Shown here: positions 35,838 to 46,540 of the stretch, piece after piece
Position numbering within the stretch: the stretch's first letter is position 1
Layout of the letters: every line of letters begins with the position of its first letter
Assembly (NCBI GenBank): GCA_964019335.1
Contig: OZ025696.1
Span: 434,001-498,000 of the forward strand
Length of the DNA stretch: 64,000 bases
Source of the DNA: Diplonema japonicum
Taxonomy: Eukaryota; Euglenozoa; Diplonemea; Diplonemida; Diplonemidae
Reading direction: 5' to 3'
The notes under the pieces: model-generated
The model's database searches: none
What the model saw: the letters and a program-made list of their open reading frames with translations, nothing else
What the model was told of the DNA's origin: nothing
Translations under genes and position numbers: made by a program

Positions 35838-37445
35838 CTGTAAAACGAATAATGTCGGACGGAAAAATTCTCGGACAGAAAAACTCCCGGACACATTTTT
35901 CCGTCCGGGAGTTTTTCTGAGAAGAAGTTTTTTTACTTAAGGGGGGGTAGCAGCTCCCACCACGTTTGCCTGGAAGGGCTTTATTCCTTGTGCAGAGCCA
36001 AAATGTCACCCTGCGTGGCAGTTTGAATTTTTCTTCCCCTTTCAATGCACCAACAAACAGCACCCACGGGATCTTTAACTTCTCATAAACCCGTACTTCT
36101 TTCGTCAAATTGACCAGTTCGACTACCCATGGCACGTTGAGCAGCTGGCTTGTGAGGGGCCCAACTTTGGTGCTGACACCCCGGCCAGCTCACCCCCGAG
36201 AGGTGGAGGAGATAAACTCCTTACACCGGGCCAGTACAAACCCCCGAAAGCAGCTTGGCGGCCTCTGCCTCGGTCAAGACGGCAGCAACAGGTTCACAGA
36301 GCCCCCGGTTTCTTCCAGACGGAAATACTGGACGTTGCTATTCCACCCTACCACACCCTGGCCGCCGCGACGCCGTGATAGCTGCGTATCGCCCAATACG
36401 GGATTTAGCATCCTTCGGGGGCTGAAAGGTTTTTGCTTGAGTCGATAGGTAAACGGGCTTGGTGAGCCTATCCCAGCACAACAAATATGCACCTATGCAG
36501 AAGGGCTGCTGTGCGCCAATCCAGCCCGAAAGACAGACCTGGTAGACTTTGGTGGGGCACTGTCCTTTTCCACTGGCTAGGCTGACAAAATTTTGCAGCA
36601 AGAAAGACAAAAGCCGCAAGCCACCTCCGGAAAGCCCGGAAACGAGAAGGACAACGAGAAGGCACGCTGTTTCACCATGGAATTCAGGTCCATAATCGAC
36701 ACCCATAAAGTAAGGCCGGAATTGGTCTGGAATACGGGGTTAAAAACCAAAACAAAAAGGGGTGCTAAGGTCGTAAAAGTCCGTGGCTTGGGGGACAAAA
36801 CGGGCTATAACCGAACAGCTGGCTGTTTCCTTGGCTGGATGGTTAAATACAAAGGCAAAGCGGAAACGCAACCGGCAGGGATTATCCGTGCCCCGGTCAA
36901 GCACCCGCCCACCGAATGGAGCCTAACGGCATCGCCCAATCATTGGGCTAATTATGATACTCGGTATCTGGGTTACGGAGCTGTTTCTTCCTTTTTGCTA
37001 TAAATCATCGATTCCCATGGTTTTGCCGAACGGGCCGATTCTGCTGCTTGTCGGCGACCACAACTCTCACACGACCTATGCCTATGGGTTCGTAGAGTGG
37101 TTCGCAGGCGCAAACGTGCACATTGCTTTTGTCCCCCTGGGCTCACCTACATGGTTCAACCGATGGATATTGGGTTGAACGCAGCTGTAAATCATCTATT
37201 AAGAAAGGTAGTAGGCCACACGAAGGCTCGACAAGTTGATTGCCTCAGGGCAGCAAGGGAGGACAAAGATGCAGAAAGGGAACCCTGGGGGTTTCTTCGC
37301 GCGGTTGCAGCCCAGGCCAGCATGTAGGTGGTAGTGGACCAGGCCCCCTGACGGCCTTACCTAAAAAAAAATTCCCGGACGGAAAAATTCCCGGACGCCA
37401 AAAAAACTCGGACATTTTTCCGTCCGGGAGTTTTTCGTTTTACAG
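35838..37445 (+). mobile_element. Decayed pogo/Tc1-mariner-like DNA transposon
   Basis: 1608 bases flanked by TA on both sides (35836-35837 and 37446-37447). Terminal inverted repeats are CTGTAAAACGAA at the left and its complement at the right. Next to each end is a secondary inverted pair around CCGTCCGGGAGTTTTTC. The inside carries plus-strand remains of a DDE transposase (see 36593-37327). TA target, short TIRs and a DDE_1-type protein fit the pogo/Tigger branch. Confidence 0.75.
36593..37327 (+). pseudogene. Remains of DDE_1 (pogo-like) transposase
   Basis: Three overlapping frames read a broken DDE protein. First NEKARCFTMEFRSIIDTHKV...PELVWNTGLKTK, next ILLLVGDHNSHTTYAYGFVE with the second catalytic Asp, then after a frameshift PPGLTYMVQPMDIGLNAAVN, the usual 'LPP.TTH..QPLDVG' block. 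Stops and frameshifts mean it cannot encode an active enzyme. The N-terminal DNA-binding part is not recognisable. Confidence 0.65.
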
Positions 37446-37449
37446 TAGC

Positions 37450-37486
<37 letters not shown>

Positions 37487-37662
37487 CCCGCCTTCGAAAA
37501 AAAATGAAGCTGGCGCTTTTTGTAGACTTTAAAAAAAGAATTATAAAAAGAGATAAATAAAAAGATCATAAAAGGAGGTTCCTGTTTTGGAACGTCCCCT
37601 TTAAAAAAGAAAAAAAGAATAGAAAAAAAAAGAACACTGCCGGCTGGAAAACCAGCAGACCA

Positions 37663-40600
37663 CTATATCTCGGGAAATATGCTTTTGTCTTTAACCTTGG
37701 CATGCGCCGAACCGAGTAGCTGCTTGATCACACTACTTTGTTCGTAATCTGCTATCTCCTCGCACCTCTTGAAGTCGTAGTTGTGGAAAGCATCCTCAAA
37801 CTCAGGCGACCACGAACCGCGATAGTTCTCGTCATCAGTAAGTTGATAGGCCACAGCTTCTGCGTCGTCACTATCTTCGAGGCTGATGTGGAGGATGGGA
37901 CGGGTGGAGTAGCTGTCAGCCAGTGAAGCTCTATGCTGTTTGTCCCCTGACAACACACAAAAGACGATCCCCATCCCAAGGTCCTGTGCCTTGTACGACA
38001 GCTTGTGCGCTATGTCCACTGTCTCCCCTATCACAGAGGCGAAGCGCTGCCGGTGTGTCCCCACAAACCCACTCGAACACTGCCCTGTCCCAATCCCGAT
38101 GTGCACAGCAACTGGCAACGCAGTCATTCGCATGGACTCGTGGCAGAGTGTCGCCCACCGCACAGCATTTTGAAGGTGTGCCGGGCACGGAATTGCGGTG
38201 TTCCAGCTCACAACCACAAGTCGGTTGAACACCGATACAACACTACCAGTCGTCCGTTCCAAGTGCGTGACGAAGGAGCCCAGCAATGATGGCAAAGACT
38301 GACTGCTCACGGCCATCCCAGTGACTACGGGTGCCATTGACAAGACCGCCACTGTCGAAGAGTTAATCTGCTTGAAGTGCAAACGGCCGCTCGCGGCAAA
38401 CGACGAGCGCGATGATATACGTGAGCGCATCGAGCATACACTGGAGCGCCTAGACTTTGCTTTTCTGAAGTCTACCACCCTGTCGGGGAATCTCCGTGGA
38501 ACGAAAAGCGTGATTACTTGCTTCCCAGAAACACCACGAAGCACCACATCACTCAGCGAGTACGAAAGTGGGTGGCCAAGGTCCTCCTCAGACACCTTAA
38601 TGAAGACCTCAGCCGACACTGCAACACACCCCCCTGGACACACTGCCTCAATCCGAGCCGCCTTGTTCACACACCGACCAAAGTAGTCTGTCCGTCCAGA
38701 CATAGTGTCATTGTCCAGAGCCACCTCACCCTCGTTCACCCCGATCCGCACACGAAGGCCTTTCCACGTCCCTTCCACATACTCGCTTTCTGAGTTTTTC
38801 CCCAGTGACTCCGTCCACTTGTCACTGTCGTAGAGGTCTTCCTGAATGTCCAACCCGCACCTGCACGCCGCAAGTGACTCCTCGAAGGCCACCATGAAGC
38901 TGTCCCCGATCGTCTTCACCTCATAACCACTGTGCCGGAGGATGCACCCGCGGATCACATGGTTGTGTATGCCAAGGTTCGTGCACATGTCTTCCGCATC
39001 CAGCTCCCACAACATCGTGCTGTGCTGCACGTCTGTGAACAGGATGGCCGCTGTCCCTGTCTTCCCAGGAGGGTTGATGTTCAACAGGGGGGACACAAGG
39101 CTCTGCTCCTGTGAACTCTTGTTGTCCACCAAAGACTGTGGGAGGTATCGCCTGAACTCTGTGAGGTTGTCGATGATCTTGATGAAGGAGAGTTGGATCT
39201 CGTTCGGGTTTTCGATCTCCCTGATGTACGACACCGCCTCGAGGTTCATGTTCGCAATGGACTCCGCACACTTGATCGCCACCATCTTGTCGGTGTGCAT
39301 GAGGTTCAGTGTCTTCCTGCTCTGCGTGAGCTTCAGCACGACCCCCACGATCACAGTCATCATCACCGTCCCGAGCACCCCAGCGATGATATAGTAGGTC
39401 GTCAGGTCCTGTCCTGTCGAGACACACTCGGTGTTCCCCTCCCCGTAGTTCGTTGTCCCCGACCCGCAAGGGGTGCACCCAGCCGACCCGAGCCCAGTGC
39501 TGTAGGTCCCCTCCCCACACGGTGTGCAGTTCGCTGAACCCTTTTGCCCAGAGAAGGTACCGGGTAAGCACTGCAAACAGATCCTCGGCTCCACCACAGA
39601 CTCCGAGGCTTCAGCATACCAACCAGAGTCGCACGGCTCGCACACGATGTCGAAGGAGGGGGGGCTGTGGACAAACACCTCCCGCGAAGAGGTACCTGCC
39701 TGGCACCCCCCGTGGCTCGGAAGGAAGCCGATGTCCACCACCCCATCTATGATGTACTTCATCTTCACCTGAAGGTGGAACTCGTCCAAGCAGCCAGAGG
39801 GGTTCTGCAAGACCCCGTTGTGTACCACAGGGCTGCAGAAGGGGTCGAAGGTCCCTGCCTCGAGCTTTGTCTTCTCTGCTTGGTACACATCTTCATCCTG
39901 TCTGCTCACGAGGAAGGACAGTGGGTAGTTGCGGGAGACGCCCTTGTCATAACCGTACCAGATTGAGCGGTTTGGGTGCCCCTTGAAGGTGTCGGAGAGG
40001 GTGCGGAGCATGTACTCGGTGTAGATGGGACCCCAGTTGAAGCTTGCAGAGGTCAGCACCGACTCCCCGATGGACAGCCGTTGGTCTCCGTTTGAACCCG
40101 TCGACAGCTTCCCTTGGGCCTTCGCCGTCACAGGGGACGTCTTCGTGTTTGTGTGGTAGGCGATCACATCGCAGCCGAGCTTCGCAAGCACCTCTGTTGC
40201 ATACCCTTCCTTAGCAGGGTTGTGGAAAGTCCCGATCCACAGCACCACCACCTCCGTCGAAGCATTCCCCTTCTGTGCCCCAAGGTAGTATGCATTGATG
40301 TTCCTGTACACCTCAGGGATGGGGACAGACGCCACGTAGCCGATGCGGCCCGATGTAGACTGCCCCGCCGACACCACCCCAGACAGGTACCGTGCTTGAT
40401 ACAGCTTTCCAGAGGCCGTTGCGAAGTTGGGCTTCCCGCTGTAATAGCCTGTCAAGTGCACGAAGTCCACCTCAGGGTACTCGGACGCCGCCTCGAAGGT
40501 TTGGTCGTGGAACGTGAATGACGTTGCGAAGATCAGCTGAAACCCCCTCTTGACAAGATCTGCAATCGTGTCCTTGCACTTCCCTGCCTTCACACTCTCC

Positions 40601-40779
40601 ACCACCTCTGTCCGCACGTACACGTCGTTTCCGACAACCCTCTGCACCGCCTCCACTGCCTCGATCCTCCCCAGGTTGTGGTTGTAGGTCCACCCATAGT
40701 CATCCAGGGGGCCACTTAGGATGAACGCAGCCCGCAGGTCACCCACAACCAGGGCAGCGATCACCAGGACCCCGATCAT
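37663..40779 (-). CDS. Receptor-type nucleotide cyclase A (BMP/PnrA ectodomain)
   Basis: 1038 residues. Signal peptide 1-about 17; BMP/PnrA-type periplasmic-binding domain (AAFILSGPLDDYGWTYNHNL to about 370); cysteine-rich TNFR/GCC2-like region (about 378-450, CTPCGEGTYS repeats); one transmembrane helix (about 460-483); coiled linker; class III cyclase domain (about 575-730). That domain has both metal aspartates (ILFTDVQHST, IGDSFM), Lys in YEVKTIGD and Asp in TDYFG, which select ATP, and VNKAAR with the transition-state Asn/Arg. It therefore looks like an active adenylyl cyclase of the trypanosomatid GRESAG4 kind. A second cyclase-like domain (about 830-945) lacks the catalytic residues. 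BMP proteins bind nucleosides, so purine sensing is an inference. The segment at about 735-825 and the C-terminal tail differ from cyclases B and C. Confidence 0.9.
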   Translation of the reverse strand: MIGVLVIAALVVGDLRAAFILSGPLDDYGWTYNHNLGRIEAVEAVQRVVGNDVYVRTEVVESVKAGKCKDTIADLVKRGFQLIFATSFTFHDQTFEAASEYPEVDFVHLTGYYSGKPNFATASGKLYQARYLSGVVSAGQSTSGRIGYVASVPIPEVYRNINAYYLGAQKGNASTEVVVLWIGTFHNPAKEGYATEVLAKLGCDVIAYHTNTKTSPVTAKAQGKLSTGSNGDQRLSIGESVLTSASFNWGPIYTEYMLRTLSDTFKGHPNRSIWYGYDKGVSRNYPLSFLVSRQDEDVYQAEKTKLEAGTFDPFCSPVVHNGVLQNPSGCLDEFHLQVKMKYIIDGVVDIGFLPSHGGCQAGTSSREVFVHSPPSFDIVCEPCDSGWYAEASESVVEPRICLQCLPGTFSGQKGSANCTPCGEGTYSTGLGSAGCTPCGSGTTNYGEGNTECVSTGQDLTTYYIIAGVLGTVMMTVIVGVVLKLTQSRKTLNLMHTDKMVAIKCAESIANMNLEAVSYIREIENPNEIQLSFIKIIDNLTEFRRYLPQSLVDNKSSQEQSLVSPLLNINPPGKTGTAAILFTDVQHSTMLWELDAEDMCTNLGIHNHVIRGCILRHSGYEVKTIGDSFMVAFEESLAACRCGLDIQEDLYDSDKWTESLGKNSESEYVEGTWKGLRVRIGVNEGEVALDNDTMSGRTDYFGRCVNKAARIEAVCPGGCVAVSAEVFIKVSEEDLGHPLSYSLSDVVLRGVSGKQVITLFVPRRFPDRVVDFRKAKSRRSSVCSMRSRISSRSSFAASGRLHFKQINSSTVAVLSMAPVVTGMAVSSQSLPSLLGSFVTHLERTTGSVVSVFNRLVVVSWNTAIPCPAHLQNAVRWATLCHESMRMTALPVAVHIGIGTGQCSSGFVGTHRQRFASVIGETVDIAHKLSYKAQDLGMGIVFCVLSGDKQHRASLADSYSTRPILHISLEDSDDAEAVAYQLTDDENYRGSWSPEFEDAFHNYDFKRCEEIADYEQSSVIKQLLGSAHAKVKDKSIFPEI

Positions 40780-41894
40780 GTTGACATCAAGAATGGGTGG
40801 GATACTGTAGATGAGTGAGCAGGATTAAATTTCAAAAAAAGAATGAAAATAAAAAAGGAAGAAAACTTAAAATAAAGAAGAGAAGAAGAAGAAGAACACC
40901 AACGCAGAGCCAAACGTCATCCATTGTGTGGGTGTCTATTGAAAGGTTTGGCATAATAGGAAACAGATTCGTTGGCATTACATTTCTTCCTTTTCCGCCA
41001 TCTCCAACTTCTTAGTACCAACATGTGTTTTCAGTTTTTGACTTGTAAAAGTAAAAATACAACACAAGCTAGGAATGTGGCTGAGCTTGAAAATCAAAGC
41101 TCCGGCCCCTTCGTTTGTCGTATTCTTTTTCTCCCGTTGAGGGCTAACAGTTCATTATCATGTGATAAGTGGAAAAATGAAATGTTATAGCAAGGTGCTT
41201 CAAAGTAATTAGTCGAAAGGGGGAGGGAGTGAGAAAAATATTTACCAATGTGAAAGCTACTAACCGGAGTAAAAGAGAGAGAGGGAGAGAGAACGCTTTT
41301 GCCAAGTAAAGGAAAGCGTATCCTAGAGGAAGGGGAGACACCGTTTGAGCCCTCTCATACCCTTGGGGGGACGTACCTAAGTCTTGTCCACCGCTAAGAT
41401 GCGTAGGCTGTCTCCTGATGCTAAGGGGAGTGGGGGGAAAGCCATGGGAAGGACAATAGTGGACAAAGAATGGCAAACAGTTGCGATAACAGAGAAAACG
41501 GGAGAAGATTTTGAAAAATTAGGGCGGCTTCCCCTCCGATTTTCTTTGGAGCACGCTTTTTATGGAATGTAATTTTGCCTTCTCAGGTCACGTCTGGACA
41601 CCACATGGGGTCAGAGTACAGAAACCCGTCTTCGAAACGCCACTTAAATAAAAGGTCAGGAAACAAAAGTCATCACACACATAATTTACATTACATAAGA
41701 AAGAAATTCGGGTACCAGTCTTTGGCTCTAAGTTGTTTCTGGATGCGTTATTTTCTAACACATCCAGAAACAAATAACACCAGTTTTAGTTTCGACAACA
41801 ACATTGTTAAACAGAAAGGGGGGCCAAGAATTGCATCGTGAAACCCAGTACTTTAGTTTAGACAAGTCAAAAGATTCATTGCACAGAATGGTCT
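40780..41894. other. Spacer between cyclase A and cyclase B
   Basis: Leader region of cyclase A and probable 3' UTR of cyclase B. It contains an 18-base-pair hairpin (41734-41774). Small open frames here have no ATG or no domain. No gene is seen. Confidence 0.45.
41734..41774. repeat. Hairpin, 18 bp stem, 5-base loop, in probable 3' UTR of cyclase B
   Basis: TTGTTTCTGGATGCGTTA pairs with TAACACATCCAGAAACAA with one mismatch around the loop TTTTC. It lies about 120 bases past the stop of cyclase B on the transcribed strand and is not seen after cyclases A or C. Confidence 0.6.
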
Positions 41895-44800
41895 TTAACA
41901 TAAAACCCCAGATTGTGAAGCGTCCGACCTGATAAATTCTAGGTGCTTTCTCATTTCTGCTATCGCGGCCATGATGACTGTGTCCTCTTCGAGTTCAGCC
42001 ATCTTCTCACACCTCTTGAATTCGTAGTTATGGAAGGCATCTTCAAACTCAGGCGACCATGTTGTGTTGAGGTTTTTCTCATTTTCCACGATGTTATCAG
42101 TGAGTTGATAGGCCACGACAGCTTCTGCCACAGTTTTGTTAAGGTTGACGTGGAGGATGGGACGGGTGGAGTAGCTGTCAGCCAGTGAAGCTCTATGCTG
42201 TATGTCCCCTGACAACACACAAAAGACGATCCCCATCCCAAGGTCCTGTGCCTTGCACGACAGCTTGAACGCTATGTCCACTGTCTCCCCTATCACAGAG
42301 GCGAAGCGCTGCCGGTGTGTCCCCACAAACCCACTCGAACACTGCCCTGTCCCAATCCCGATGTGCACAGCAACTGGCAACGCAGTCATTCGCATGGACT
42401 CGTGGCAGAGTGTCGCCCACCGCACAGCATTTTGAAGGTGTGCCGGGCACGGAATTGCGGTGTTCCAGCTCACAACCACAAGTCGGTTGAACACCGATAC
42501 AACACTACCAGTCGTCCGTTCCAAGTGCGTGACGAAGGAGCCCATCGCCGCACAAAGTGTTGTTCTAATATCGTCCTCTTCATCAATGTAATCTACCTGA
42601 ATCGCGGCTATTGACGATGCCCTGCAGTAATTGAAGCATTGCCACCTGCCTGTCGTTGACCTAGATAAGGGCGACGACGCAGAGCTTGTCGATGTCAGCG
42701 AGCTGCGGCGATTATTTGTGGGCTTCGCTTCCTCCAGCCTCTCGGGGAATCTCTTTGGAAGGAGAAGGGTAATCACTTGACCTCCAGAAACACCACGAAA
42801 CACCACTCCTCCCATCACATGTTTCAGAGGTAGCCCGAGCTCGAAATCCGACCCTGCCACTTTCATAAAGACCTCAGCCGACACTGCAACACACCCCCCT
42901 GGACACACTGCCTCAATCCGAGCCGCCTTGTTCACACACCGACCAAAGTAGTCTGTCCGTCCAGACATAGTGTCATTGTCCAGAGCCACCTCACCCTCGT
43001 TCACCCCGATCCGCACACGAAGGCCTTTCCACGTCCCTTCCACATACTCGCTTTCTGAGTTTTTCCCCAGTGACTCCGTCCACTTGTCACTGTCGTAGAG
43101 GTCTTCCTGAATGTCCAACCCGCACCTGCACGCCGCAAGTGACTCCTCGAAGGCCACCATGAAGCTGTCCCCGATCGTCTTCACCTCGTAACCACTGTGC
43201 CGGAGGATGCACCCGCGGATCACATGGTTGTGTATGCCAAGGTTCGTGCACATGTCTTCCGCATCCAGCTCCCACAACATCGTGCTGTGCTGCACGTCTG
43301 TGAACAGGATGGCCGCTGTCCCTGTCTTCCCAGGAGGGTTGATGTTCAACAGGGGGGACACAAGGCTCTGCTCCTGTGAACTCTTGTTGTCCACCAAAGA
43401 CTGTGGGAGGTATCGCCTGAACTCTGTGAGGTTGTCGATGATCTTGATGAAGGAGAGTTGGATCTCGTTCGGGTTTTCGATCTCCCTGATGTACGACACC
43501 GCCTCGAGGTTCATGTTCGCAATGGACTCCGCACACTTGATCGCCACCATCTTGTCGGTGTGCATGAGGTTCAGTGTCTTCCTGCTCTGCGTGAGCTTCA
43601 GCACGACCCCCACGATCACAGTCATCATCACCGTCCCGAGCACCCCAGCGATGATATAGTAGGTCGTCAGGTCCTGTCCTGTCGAGACACACTCGGTGTT
43701 CCCCTCCCCGTAGTTCGTTGTCCCCGACCCGCAAGGGGTGCACCCAGCCGACCCGAGCCCAGTGCTGTAGGTCCCCTCCCCACACGGTGTGCAGTTCGCT
43801 GAACCCTTTTGCCCAGAGAAGGTACCGGGTAAGCACTGCAAACAGATCCTCGGCTCCACCACAGACTCCGAGGCTTCAGCATACCAACCAGAGTCGCACG
43901 GCTCGCACACGATGTCGAAGGAGGGGGGGCTGTGGACAAACACCTCCCGCGAAGAGGTACCTGCCTGGCACCCCCCGTGGCTCGGAAGGAAGCCGATGTC
44001 CACCACCCCATCTATGATGTACTTCATCTTCACCTGAAGGTGGAACTCGTCCAAGCAGCCAGAGGGGTTCTGCAAGACCCCGTTGTGTACCACAGGGCTG
44101 CAGAAGGGGTCGAAGGTCCCTGCCTCGAGCTTTGTCTTCTCTGCTTGGTACACATCTTCATCCTGTCTGCTCACGAGGAAGGACAGTGGGTAGTTGCGGG
44201 AGACGCCCTTGTCATAACCGTACCAGATTGAGCGGTTTGGGTGCCCCTTGAAGGTGTCGGAGAGGGTGCGGAGCATGTACTCGGTGTAGATGGGACCCCA
44301 GTTGAAGTTCGCAGAGGTGAGCACCGACTCCCCGATGGACAGCCGTTGGTCTCCGTTTGAGCCTGTCGACAGCTTCCCTTGAGCCTTCGCCGTCACAGGG
44401 GACGCCTTCGTGTCAGTGTGGTAGGCGATCACATCGCAGCCGAGCTTCGCAAGCACCTCTGTTGCATACCCTTCCTTCACAGCGTCCATGAAGGTCCCGA
44501 TCCACAGCACCACCACCTCCGTCGAAGCATTCCCCTTCTGTGCCCCAAGGTAGTATGCATTGATGTTCCTGTACACCTCAGGGATGGGGACAGACGCCAC
44601 GTAGCCGATGCGGCCCGATGTAGACTGCCCCGCCGACACCACCCCAGACAGGTACCGTGCTTGGTACAGCTTTCCAGAGGCCGTTGCGAAGTTGGGCTTC
44701 CCGCTGTAGTAGCCTGTCATGTGCACGAAGTCCACCTCAGGGTACTCGGATGCTGCCTCGAAGGTTTGGTCGTGGAACGTGAATGACGTCGCGAAGATCA

Positions 44801-45044
44801 GCTGAAACCCCCTCTTGACAAGATCTGCAATCGTGTCCTTGCACTTCCCTGCCTTCACACTCTCCACCACCTCTGTCTGGATGCGGGTGGTGTTCCCCAC
44901 TGCTTGCTGCACCGCCTCCACTGCCTCGATCCTCCCCAGGTTGTGGTTGTAGGTCCACCCATAGTCATCCAGGGGGCCACTTAGGATGAACGCAGCCCGC
45001 AGGTCACCCACAACCAGGGCAGCGATCACCAGGACCCCGATCAT
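41895..45044 (-). CDS. Receptor-type nucleotide cyclase B (BMP/PnrA ectodomain)
   Basis: 1049 residues, same architecture as cyclase A: signal peptide, BMP/PnrA-type ectodomain, Cys-rich TNFR-like repeats, one membrane span, class III cyclase domain with complete catalytic set (FTDVQHST, EVKTIGDSFM, DYFGR, VNKAAR), variable segment, degenerate second cyclase domain, variable tail. The ectodomain is almost identical to cyclase C (for example QQAVGNTTRIQTEVVES and TFMDAVKEG), and both differ from A at the same places. The variable segment (about 735-835) is unlike A and C, with a Ser/Thr-rich stretch (SLTSTSSASSPLSRSTTG) and an acidic YIDEEDD. The tail ends HLEFIRSDASQSGVLC. Membrane-bound cAMP production is inferred from the family. 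Confidence 0.9.
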   Translation of the reverse strand: MIGVLVIAALVVGDLRAAFILSGPLDDYGWTYNHNLGRIEAVEAVQQAVGNTTRIQTEVVESVKAGKCKDTIADLVKRGFQLIFATSFTFHDQTFEAASEYPEVDFVHMTGYYSGKPNFATASGKLYQARYLSGVVSAGQSTSGRIGYVASVPIPEVYRNINAYYLGAQKGNASTEVVVLWIGTFMDAVKEGYATEVLAKLGCDVIAYHTDTKASPVTAKAQGKLSTGSNGDQRLSIGESVLTSANFNWGPIYTEYMLRTLSDTFKGHPNRSIWYGYDKGVSRNYPLSFLVSRQDEDVYQAEKTKLEAGTFDPFCSPVVHNGVLQNPSGCLDEFHLQVKMKYIIDGVVDIGFLPSHGGCQAGTSSREVFVHSPPSFDIVCEPCDSGWYAEASESVVEPRICLQCLPGTFSGQKGSANCTPCGEGTYSTGLGSAGCTPCGSGTTNYGEGNTECVSTGQDLTTYYIIAGVLGTVMMTVIVGVVLKLTQSRKTLNLMHTDKMVAIKCAESIANMNLEAVSYIREIENPNEIQLSFIKIIDNLTEFRRYLPQSLVDNKSSQEQSLVSPLLNINPPGKTGTAAILFTDVQHSTMLWELDAEDMCTNLGIHNHVIRGCILRHSGYEVKTIGDSFMVAFEESLAACRCGLDIQEDLYDSDKWTESLGKNSESEYVEGTWKGLRVRIGVNEGEVALDNDTMSGRTDYFGRCVNKAARIEAVCPGGCVAVSAEVFMKVAGSDFELGLPLKHVMGGVVFRGVSGGQVITLLLPKRFPERLEEAKPTNNRRSSLTSTSSASSPLSRSTTGRWQCFNYCRASSIAAIQVDYIDEEDDIRTTLCAAMGSFVTHLERTTGSVVSVFNRLVVVSWNTAIPCPAHLQNAVRWATLCHESMRMTALPVAVHIGIGTGQCSSGFVGTHRQRFASVIGETVDIAFKLSCKAQDLGMGIVFCVLSGDIQHRASLADSYSTRPILHVNLNKTVAEAVVAYQLTDNIVENEKNLNTTWSPEFEDAFHNYEFKRCEKMAELEEDTVIMAAIAEMRKHLEFIRSDASQSGVLC

Positions 45045-46249
45045 GTTGACATGTGTAAGTCTTCTACCTGTAGACGTTGGCAGCAGACACAGAGGAAGGT
45101 GAAGGCTTAAAAGAGAAACGAGACTTTAGTGGCAAATAGAAGTGTTTCTTTCTTTCTCGTAGTCGTTCGATATTGGGGGGAAAGGAGGGATAAAGGCAAC
45201 TCATCTCCTGAGTAAGCCAAGTTAAGTCTTACCAAGAGGCCGCAACCACGGAATCACGAGCTCTTCTTGTCAGGAAAGGTCAAGTTCTGTACTAATGTGG
45301 TATGCCTGTTGTTTTTCCGGATACAGCTACTAAGAGAACTCCGAGGAATTCTTACAGAGTGTTGCAGAAGGTTTATTGCTACTACTATACCACAGATGAG
45401 AATCGTATTGGTGTCTTTGTTGTGCCCATTTATTACGGGTTTTTTTTGGGGGGGGGGTAGCGCCAACAAATAGTGTCATGGCAGCAATTTTTAAAAACGT
45501 ATGGTATTTTCATTCGGAAGGGAAACGGAGAAATTCTTTTTTTACACCCGTCCTTTGTGCCACTCCCCCCCCAGCTGCGCTCTTCACAGAACAGTACAGT
45601 GTCCCGTTTGGGGGAAGAAGAAAAAAAAAGGGGGGGAATGACTAAACTTAATAAATGGAACAGGTTCTATTTTGTGAGCTTTTCCAAGAACTCAACGATT
45701 CTCAAGAAGTAAAAGGGGTCATTGGTCTTTGGCTATTCTTCTTTGTGTTTTTTTCTTTTTTTTTTCTTTCAATTAAATTTTTTAGGGTGGGTTGAGAAGG
45801 AAAAAAAAAAGAAAGAGGGGGGTGTTAAGATGAACCGGTCAACCCCCCTCACCCAAGTCTGTTCGAAGGGAACACACGTTAATTTCTGTTCCTCCCCTGG
45901 CAAATAATCAGACGAAAATAAAGAAAAAAAAAAAATAGGAACTCTGGTCCAAGTGCAGTGAGTGACTAAGGAATTAAAACAAAAAAAAATTGATAAAGTT
46001 CGGTGTGCGGGTGGGTGCTCACTGTTCAGGGAGAAATTCACACTAACCGGTCACCGTTCTGCGGTTGCTGTCCGGTGCCTGCAGTGGCTGTTTGTCGTGA
46101 TGAGATGGACGGCATCTGGGCGAGAAACAGCTGCTAGGTAGGGGGCGGTTTGGCTCGAAGAAAAAAAAGAAAAAAAAAAGAAAAAAAACAGAAAAAAAAT
46201 ACCGGTCCATAATGTAACCTTGTGGTTCTGTATATATGAGCTCGTCCGA

Positions 46250-46540
46250 AAAAAAATGTCAACACTTTTTTGGGCACCTCCGAAAATTTCTTGTTTTGAT
46301 TATTTGAGCAAAAAAAGGGCAGCATGCAACCATAGGAAGATGACATACATGGTGTACATGGCGCCGTTCTTTCAATTGCGATGCTTGTTTTGCCATGAGG
46401 GTGGCAGGCTTCGCAACCGGCTGCCCCTGGGAAGCGAAAAACGGAGGTCAGAAAAACGACGAAAAAATGTTTAAAATGCAGTTTAAAAGCTTGAAATGCA
46501 GCACCTAGGGTGCATAAAAGTGGTGAACACACACCTTTGT
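46250..46540 (-). pseudogene. Possible piggyBac C-terminal relic, opposite orientation
   Basis: The minus strand shares CTTCCTATGGTTGCATGCTG, continuing CCCTTTTTTT, with the right parts of the elements at 7587-8171 and 47299-48997. A minus frame reads CEACHPHGKTS...PCTPCMSSSYGC, whose cysteine spacing resembles the C-terminal Cys-rich domain of piggyBac transposases. It is too short and degraded to be sure. Confidence 0.35.

Larger units (their letters stand above)
34553..37662. other. Transposon-rich gap between zinc-finger gene and cyclase A
   Basis: No host gene. It holds R2 copy 2 (34798-35066), a T run (35110-35152), a foldback MITE (35161-35663), a hairpin (35690-35824) and a decayed pogo-like transposon (35838-37445) directly followed by a T run. 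These are stacked almost end to end. Confidence 0.7.
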
